Assembly (NCBI GenBank): GCA_004768415.1
Contig: SRMO01000084.1
Span: 221,820-255,906, forward strand
Direction of reading: 5' to 3'
Length of the DNA stretch: 34,087 bases
From: Aphanocapsa feldmannii 277cV
GTDB taxonomy: Bacteria > Cyanobacteriota > Cyanobacteriia > PCC-6307 > Cyanobiaceae
Shown here piece by piece: positions 28,138 to 34,087 of the stretch. The number at the start of each line of letters is the position of its first letter. Position 1 is the stretch's first letter. A program made the translations under genes and the position numbers. The notes beneath the pieces are model-generated. The model did not search any database. It saw only the letters and a list, made by a program, of their open reading frames with translations, and was not told the origin of the DNA.

Positions 28138-29001
28138 ATGTTTGCCGACCCGTCCCGCGGGGTTGACCCGGGGCAGCCCATCACCGAACAGGAGGCCCTG
28201 GCCAGGCTCCGCCAGCAGGAGGACCCTGGCCAGCGCTATTACGCCGCCTGGTGGCTCGGTCGCATGCGTTCCCGCCATCCCGATGCGGTGCCGCTGCTGA
28301 TCGACGCCCTCGCCGTACGGGGCACTGCCGTTGACTCCGCTGCAGGTGTGAACGAGCCCAACGCCATCGCCCGCAATGCGGCCCGTGCCCTCGGCAAGCT
28401 GGCCGACGCGGCTGCTGTGCCCGCTCTGCTCACAGCCCTGGAAGACCCCGACGACGGACTGCGGGAGGCGGCCGCCCGCTCCCTCGGAGAGCTGGGGGCC
28501 ATCGAGGCCCGCCGGCCCATCAGCCGCCGCCTGGCCACTGGCCCTGAATGGGCTGGCTCCGTGCAGCCGGGCAGCAGTCGCCTGCAGGAACCCTGTGAAG
28601 CCCTGCTGGAGGCCCTCGGCATGATCGGCCTGGCAGGGGAGGACGACCCTGACACGCTGCTGGCGCTGGTGCGTCCCTATGTGGACCATGGTCGCCCCCT
28701 GATCCGTGCGGCGGCCTGCCGCTGCCTGTTCCAGCTCAGCGGCGAGACCCACTGGGTGGAACAGCTCAGGGCCCTGCTGCTCCATGAGCAGCTGCAGGTG
28801 CGGCGGGCTGCGCTGATGGACCTGGCTGCCACCGGCTGGCGGCCGGCCGGCCCCGCCATCGCCGGGACCCTGGCCGAGAACAGCCTCAAGCTGATCGCGC
28901 TGCGGGGGCTTGTCGAGCAGAGCCCGGAGCACGATCCGCAGGCCACCTGGCCGAGCGCTGCCGAGATCGATCTGTTGAATGCCATGGATGCCCTGCTGTG
29001 A
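28138..29001 (+). CDS. cpcE: HEAT-repeat phycocyanin alpha bilin lyase subunit, CpcE/RpcE type
   Basis: YYAAWWLGRMRS, HEAT repeats, NEPNAIARNAARALGKLAD, GDD-type downstream partner. Confidence 0.87.
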   Translation: MFADPSRGVDPGQPITEQEALARLRQQEDPGQRYYAAWWLGRMRSRHPDAVPLLIDALAVRGTAVDSAAGVNEPNAIARNAARALGKLADAAAVPALLTALEDPDDGLREAAARSLGELGAIEARRPISRRLATGPEWAGSVQPGSSRLQEPCEALLEALGMIGLAGEDDPDTLLALVRPYVDHGRPLIRAAACRCLFQLSGETHWVEQLRALLLHEQLQVRRAALMDLAATGWRPAGPAIAGTLAENSLKLIALRGLVEQSPEHDPQATWPSAAEIDLLNAMDALL

Positions 29002-29678
29002 CCGTGAGGCCCCCCAGCGTCATTCCCACGGACCAGGTCGAGGGATTGGTGGCTGCTGTCGAAGCGGCCCAGACCGCCGATGACCTCACCGATGCCGTGG
29101 AAGCACTGGCAGCGGCAGCCCATCCCGATGCTGTTCCCTGCCTGATCGAGGTGCTGGGTTTCAACAACCCCGGCGCGGCTGTGGCGGCGGTCGATGGCTT
29201 GGTGGCCATCGGCGAGCCTGCGGTGGCGGCCATCCTGCGGAACCTTGACGATTACAACTACGGGGCCCGGGCCTGGGGGGTGCGAGCCCTGGCCGGCATC
29301 GGTGATCTGCGCGGTCTGGAGACCCTGGAACGGGCCCTGGCCCAGGACATCGGCCCCAGCGTGCGGCGGGCCGCGGCCAGGGGCATGGGTCAGCTCGATC
29401 CGGTGGGTCTCGGCACCGGGGAGCGCCAGGCCCTGGCCGGGCGGGTGCTGCCCCAGCTGGAAGCAGCCCGGGCCGATGGCGAATGGATTGTCCGCTTTGC
29501 CGTGGCGGTGGGGCTGGAGGGCATGGCCCGCTGGTGGCGACCTGATCCAAGCCAGCGCCTCCTGACAGCCCTGGCAGCCCTGGCCGACAGCGAGCGTGAA
29601 ACAGTTCCCGTGGTCAGGCTGCGGGCCGTGCTGGCCCAGGCCCGTCTGCGGGGCGAGGCCCCCTGGCCTTCACCCTGA
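28998..29678 (+). CDS. cpcF: HEAT-repeat phycocyanin alpha bilin lyase subunit, CpcF/RpcF type
   Basis: NNPGAAVAAVDGLVAIGEPAVAAILRNLDDYNYGARAWGVRALAGIGD; overlaps cpcE end. Confidence 0.88.
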   Translation: MTVRPPSVIPTDQVEGLVAAVEAAQTADDLTDAVEALAAAAHPDAVPCLIEVLGFNNPGAAVAAVDGLVAIGEPAVAAILRNLDDYNYGARAWGVRALAGIGDLRGLETLERALAQDIGPSVRRAAARGMGQLDPVGLGTGERQALAGRVLPQLEAARADGEWIVRFAVAVGLEGMARWWRPDPSQRLLTALAALADSERETVPVVRLRAVLAQARLRGEAPWPSP

Positions 29679-29749
29679 CATGGTTGTCCCCAGTTGCTAC
29701 CCGAGCGTCGTCTCGGCACTGTCTTCCCGCCTCTACCGCTTGATTCCCG

Positions 29750-30334
29750 ATGGGCAGTCCCCGCCGTCGCCTGCTGGAGCAGCTCTGCGCCACCTTCTCC
29801 AACCAGGCCCAGGCCCTGGCCAATCCGCCCCTCTACGCTCACATCCAGGTGGTGTTTCGCCCAGCACCTCAGCTGGCGGCAGGATCGCTGCTGCTGGAGC
29901 AGGCCTATGCCCTGGATCCGACCCAGCCCTACCGCATCCGCGTGCTGAGGGTCTGCGAGGACAGCCGCGGGCTGATCATCGAGAACAAGGCCATCGTTGC
30001 TGAGCAGCGTTTTCACGGTGCCACGGCCGATCCCAGCCGCATCGCCGCGATCCGTGAGGACGACCTCTGCCTCCTGGAGGGTTGCACCTATCTGGTGGAA
30101 CCTGACGGTGCGGGCTTCTGCGGTGAAGTGGAACCCGGCTGCAACTGCCGCGTGCAGCGCAAGGGCAGCGAGGCTTATCTGGTCAGCAGCTTCCGCGTCG
30201 GGCCGGAGCATCTCGAAACGGTGGATCAGGGCTTCGACCCGGTGACCCACAGCCATCTCTGGGGCTGCCTGGCCGGTCCCTTCGCATTCCGGGTGACCGA
30301 GCGCTTCTGTCATGAGCTGCCACCGGACTGGTGA
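29750..30334 (+). CDS. cpcT: CpcT-type phycocyanin beta chromophore lyase
   Basis: FSNQAQALANPPLYAHIQVVFRPAP, EQAYALDPTQPYRIRVLRV, GLIIENKAI, EPGCNCRV, GFDPVTHSHLWG. Confidence 0.87.
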   Translation: MGSPRRRLLEQLCATFSNQAQALANPPLYAHIQVVFRPAPQLAAGSLLLEQAYALDPTQPYRIRVLRVCEDSRGLIIENKAIVAEQRFHGATADPSRIAAIREDDLCLLEGCTYLVEPDGAGFCGEVEPGCNCRVQRKGSEAYLVSSFRVGPEHLETVDQGFDPVTHSHLWGCLAGPFAFRVTERFCHELPPDW

Positions 30335-30448
30335 ACCAGCCCACCAGCCCCTGCCGAGCCGTCATGGAGACTGGATTCGCGCCGCGTGGGCATCCCACAG
30401 GACTGCTGTGGCAGGTGTTGTCGTGGCTGATGCTGTTGCCCGGGTGCC

Positions 30449-30958
30449 ATGTCCACCGCCGCCGACCCCATCAAGCTGCTGTTCGTCTGCCTCGGCAACA
30501 TCTGCCGCTCACCCGCAGCCGAGGGCGTCGTCCTGCACCAGTTGGCGCAGCGGGGGCTGGGCGGTCGCTTCCACGTCGATTCCGCCGGCACCGGTGCCTG
30601 GCATGTGGGCAACCCGGCAGACAGCCGCATGGCTGCAGCGGCCTCGCTTCGGGGCATTGAACTGTCGAGCCGGGCCCGGCAGATCGAGCCGGAGGACCTG
30701 GAACAGTTCGACCTGATCCTCACCATGGATCCCGGGAACCTTCGCGATGTGCGGGCCCTCGATCCCCGCGGCCGGTCCCATGGGCGGATCCGCCCGATCA
30801 CGGATTTCTGCCGCCGCCACCGGGCCAGGGCAGTCCCTGATCCCTACTACGGCGGAGCGGCTGGTTTCGAGCAGGTTCTGGACCTGCTCGAGGATGCCTG
30901 CACGGGCCTGATCGACGCCTGCCTGGATGGTTCTGCGCTGGCGCATCGTCCCTTCTGA
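30449..30958 (+). CDS. Low-molecular-weight protein tyrosine phosphatase
   Basis: LFVCLGNICRSPAAEGV (CX5R P-loop), HVDSAGTGAWHVG, DPYYGG. Confidence 0.95.
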   Translation: MSTAADPIKLLFVCLGNICRSPAAEGVVLHQLAQRGLGGRFHVDSAGTGAWHVGNPADSRMAAAASLRGIELSSRARQIEPEDLEQFDLILTMDPGNLRDVRALDPRGRSHGRIRPITDFCRRHRARAVPDPYYGGAAGFEQVLDLLEDACTGLIDACLDGSALAHRPF

Positions 30959-31029
30959 ATCATCCCTTCCGAGCGGCACCTGGATCGAGGACCTGCTGGC
31001 CGGGGCAGGTCTGTTCCGCTGCCCGCAGC

Positions 31030-32598
31030 TCAGCGCCGGGGGATGGGCCAGACCTCCTCGGGAACGCGGCTGCGAAACAGCGCCACCAGGCGCTCGACGA
31101 CCGCTTCGACGGTCATGCCATCGGTCACAAGCTCTTCCGCATCGTCAGCTCGGCAGAGGGGAGCCAGCTCACGGGTTGCGTCGAGATGGTCGCGCTCGGC
31201 GATCTCCTGCTCCAGCTCCCTCAGCGGCGGAACGCCAAAGCCCCGTCGCTCCATATCGACAGCGCGCCGTCGGGCCCGCTCCTCCACCGTGGCGGTGAGA
31301 TACACCTTGAGCTCCGCCGCGGGGAACACCGCCGTGCCGATGTCCCGGCCCTCGGCCACCAGGCCGCCCTGCTCGCCGAGTCGACGCTGCTGCCGGGTCA
31401 GGGCCGCACGCACGCTGGGCAGCGCTGCCACAGCAGGGACCAGGGCTGTCACCACTGCCGTGCGGATGGCGCTGCTGACGTCCTCGCCGTTGGCCATCAC
31501 CCTCTGCGCTCCGGCGGCGTCGGTGTCGAGGTCCAGTTCCAGCGCCTGCAGCACCGCCGCGAGTGCTGTGCCTTCCTGCGGAGCGACCCCTCGTTCCCTG
31601 AGCAGCCAGCTGACGGCGCGATACATCGCACCGGTGTCCAGGTAGGTGAGGTCCAGCTTCCGGGCCAGGGCACGGGTGACCGTGCTCTTGCCCGCACCGG
31701 CGGGGCCGTCGATGGCGACGATCGGGGCTCGCGTCATCAGAAAGCGATGATCGATGAGACGGGTGGCACCGAAGCGCACAGCGGTGGCCAGCAGGCTGAG
31801 CTGCTGCACCTGAGCCTGGGGTTGGAGTTGGTGAGGATCCACCAGCTCCACATAGTCCACAGCACCGCCAGCGGACCGCAGGGCCTGGCCTACGGACGCC
31901 GTCAGTGTTGTTGCCTGCCGCTGACCCTGGCGCACCTGCTCGGCGGCAGCCGCCAGCGCAAGGGGCAGAGCACGGGCCTGGCAGCGCTCCTGCGGTTGCA
32001 GCTGGCGGTTGCGGGAGCTTGCCGCCAGTCCATCCACATCCCGCTGGGTGGCAACAGCCAGGACCCGCACCGCCGGGTGCCGCTCCCCCACCATGGCGCG
32101 CAGGATGACCAGCTGCTGCCAGTCCTTCTCCCCCAGCACCAGGAGGGTCGGTCGCACCAGCCCGAGCAGGCGATCCATCACGGTGACGACACCGTCGAAG
32201 TGGCCCGGTCGACCCGGCCCGCAGAGGGTGCGGGTGAGGGCTGCGGGGGCCGGCAGCGCCGGCGTGGCAGCGCTGCCATCGGGGTAGATGGCGTCAACAG
32301 CAGGACACCAGAGCGCCTGGGCCCCCGCCCCGCCGGCCAGGGCCAGGTCGCCAGCGAGGTTGCGTGGATAACAGGCGTAGTCCTCCCCGGGGCTGAACTG
32401 CAGGGGATTGACGAACACACTCACCAGCACGGCGGCTCCCTGGTCCGCCGGTGTGGCTGCCGCCCGCTCGATCAGCGTTCCATGACCGTGATGCAGACCG
32501 CCCATGGTGGGCACGAAGTGCACCGGCCGAGCGGCTGCCTGTTGATGCGCCAGCCAGTGGGCCAGGGCGTCGTTGGTGTCGAGCAGTTGGGGAAGCAT
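31030..32598 (-). CDS. panC: Bifunctional pantoate--beta-alanine ligase / cytidylate kinase (PanC-Cmk fusion); ORF track start 32619
   Basis: [41 protein letters not shown]-half [37 protein letters not shown]. Confidence 0.95.
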   Translation of the reverse strand: MLPQLLDTNDALAHWLAHQQAAARPVHFVPTMGGLHHGHGTLIERAAATPADQGAAVLVSVFVNPLQFSPGEDYACYPRNLAGDLALAGGAGAQALWCPAVDAIYPDGSAATPALPAPAALTRTLCGPGRPGHFDGVVTVMDRLLGLVRPTLLVLGEKDWQQLVILRAMVGERHPAVRVLAVATQRDVDGLAASSRNRQLQPQERCQARALPLALAAAAEQVRQGQRQATTLTASVGQALRSAGGAVDYVELVDPHQLQPQAQVQQLSLLATAVRFGATRLIDHRFLMTRAPIVAIDGPAGAGKSTVTRALARKLDLTYLDTGAMYRAVSWLLRERGVAPQEGTALAAVLQALELDLDTDAAGAQRVMANGEDVSSAIRTAVVTALVPAVAALPSVRAALTRQQRRLGEQGGLVAEGRDIGTAVFPAAELKVYLTATVEERARRRAVDMERRGFGVPPLRELEQEIAERDHLDATRELAPLCRADDAEELVTDGMTVEAVVERLVALFRSRVPEEVWPIPRR

Positions 32599-32732
32599 CG
32601 GCCCAGGCTGCCCGCTCACCCGTCAGGGCGTCCACCCCGGCAGCCACTGCGCCAGGTCAGGCCCTGGGGACCCCTGGGCCCCGCTGGGCGGTGGAGACGG
32701 AAGATGGGAAGCACCAGCAACAGCGCCAGCAG

Positions 32733-33761
32733 ATGGATTACCGCGACGCGGGTGTCGATCTCGAAGCCGGCCGAGACTTCGTGACGCGTATCCGCTCCAG
32801 CGTGGAACGCACACGTCGCCCTGAAGTGGTGGGTGGCCTGGGGGGCTTCAGCGGCGTCTGTCGCCTGCCGGCTGGTCTGCGCCAGCCCCTGCTGGTGTCG
32901 AGCACCGATGGGGTGGGCACCAAGCTGGAACTGGCCCAGCGCTGGCAGGCCCACCACGCCGTGGGCATCGATCTGGTGGCCATGTGTGCCAACGACGTGA
33001 TCACCAGTGGCGCCGAGCCGCTGTTCTTTCTGGACTACATCGCCACCGGCAGACTCGGCCCCGAGGCCCTCACCGAGGTGGTGGCGGGCATTGCCAGTGC
33101 CTGCACCAGCTGCGGCTGTGCCCTGCTCGGTGGTGAGACGGCTGAGATGCCCGGCTTCTACGCCGACGGCAGCTACGACCTGGCGGGTTTCTGCACCGGT
33201 GTGGTGGAAGCCGATGGGCTGCTGGACGGCAGTCGCATCGCCGTCACGGACAGCGTCATCGCGCTGGCCTCCAGCGGGCCCCACAGCAACGGCTTCAGTC
33301 TGATCCGCAAGCTGCTGCACACCACTGGTGCCGACCCCGGCAGCAGCTATGTGGAAGGCGAATCCCGCAGTCTGCGGGAGTGGCTGATGGCGCCCACCCG
33401 TCTCTATGGGCCACTGGTGACCACCCTGCGGCAAGCCCGCCTGCCGCTCCATGGCATGGCCCACATCACCGGAGGTGGCCTGCCCGAGAATCTGCCTCGC
33501 TGCCTGCCCCAGGGCACCAGCGTGGCGCTTGATCCCGGCAGCTGGACCGTGCCCCCATTCTTCCGCTGGCTACAGCGGCAGGGCGAGATCCCCGAGCCTG
33601 CGCTCTGGAACACCTTCAACCTGGGGGTCGGTTTCTGCCTCGTGGTGCCGCGAACCGCCACGGCGGCTGTGCTGGAGTGCTGTCGGCAGGCCGGCGAGAT
33701 CGCCTGGTTGATCGGTTCGGTCGTGCCCGGTGACGGAGGGCTGCAAGGGGTTCCTCGCTGA
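32733..33761 (+). CDS. purM: Phosphoribosylformylglycinamidine cyclo-ligase (ORF track start 32451 too early; MDYRDAGVD at 32733)
   Basis: [82 protein letters not shown]. Confidence 0.96.
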   Translation: MDYRDAGVDLEAGRDFVTRIRSSVERTRRPEVVGGLGGFSGVCRLPAGLRQPLLVSSTDGVGTKLELAQRWQAHHAVGIDLVAMCANDVITSGAEPLFFLDYIATGRLGPEALTEVVAGIASACTSCGCALLGGETAEMPGFYADGSYDLAGFCTGVVEADGLLDGSRIAVTDSVIALASSGPHSNGFSLIRKLLHTTGADPGSSYVEGESRSLREWLMAPTRLYGPLVTTLRQARLPLHGMAHITGGGLPENLPRCLPQGTSVALDPGSWTVPPFFRWLQRQGEIPEPALWNTFNLGVGFCLVVPRTATAAVLECCRQAGEIAWLIGSVVPGDGGLQGVPR

Positions 33762-34069
33762 CCTCGGCACCCCATCGCACCTGCCCGTCGGTTGCCGGGA
33801 TCTCGGCACCGTCCCTGTCGGGTTGGCCTGCCACGTCCTGCCAACGCTGTTTCAAACGGGCCCCGAGGCTCACAGCATGGAGGTGTGGATGGCAAACTTT
33901 GGCCAATGGACGCCTTCCCCCCTGCGGGGGGCTTCTGGTTGTTGCCACCAGCCCGGTCCGCCTCCGGGCATCGTCGCTGCTCAGCTCAGGTTCCTAGCGT
34001 TTAGTCGGTTTCATGACGTTCAATTCCACACAGCGCACGACACGGCGGCGCTCCTCCGCTGGACCTAAG

Positions 34070-34087
34070 CCCCCCCCCCCCCCCCCC
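34070..34087 (+). repeat. Terminal poly-C homopolymer (18 C) at the window end; probable sequencing/assembly artefact
   Basis: Uninterrupted C run to last base. Confidence 0.8.

Noticed and set aside
31186-32784. Plus-strand 532-aa ORF opposite panC-cmk
   Set aside because: Antisense shadow of an unmistakable PanC-Cmk fusion.
33917-33931. CCCCCC-TGC-GGGGGG hairpin after purM as a terminator
   Set aside because: No convincing T-run follows (CTTCTGGTTGTT); left uncalled.

Overview
Picocyanobacterial (Synechococcus/Cyanobium-type, GC-rich) contig. The left part holds core genes: gltB (5'-truncated by the window edge), lipA, tRNA-Pro(CGG), a CbiG-CobJ fusion, a lipoprotein, psaA and psaB. The centre is a compact phycobilisome rod region: pebA/pebB with two small ORFs, a CpeS-family lyase, a pentapeptide-repeat protein plus cpeY, phycoerythrin beta/alpha, a cpeC / triple-domain linker / cpeD / small CpcD-type linker / cpeS / cpeT / cpeR series, then cpcB-cpcA, cpcE/F-type lyases and a CpcT-type lyase. 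The right flank is a low-molecular-weight phosphotyrosine phosphatase, a panC-cmk fusion and purM. No mpe gene set, transposase, integrase or CRISPR is visible. Most interesting points: (i) the only phycoerythrin alpha subunit has Cys at 75, 83 and 140, the class II (MpeA) three-bilin arrangement, in a cluster otherwise organised like a single-PE cpe operon; (ii) a 710-aa linker with three rod-linker domains plus a C-terminal CpcD domain, containing an internal low-GC stretch; (iii) a Nif11-like protein and an unknown ORF chained to pebA-pebB by successive 4-bp ATGA overlaps; (iv) a pentapeptide-repeat gene overlapping cpeY by ATGA where a CpeZ partner might be expected. All family calls are from reading the translations; no search was run.
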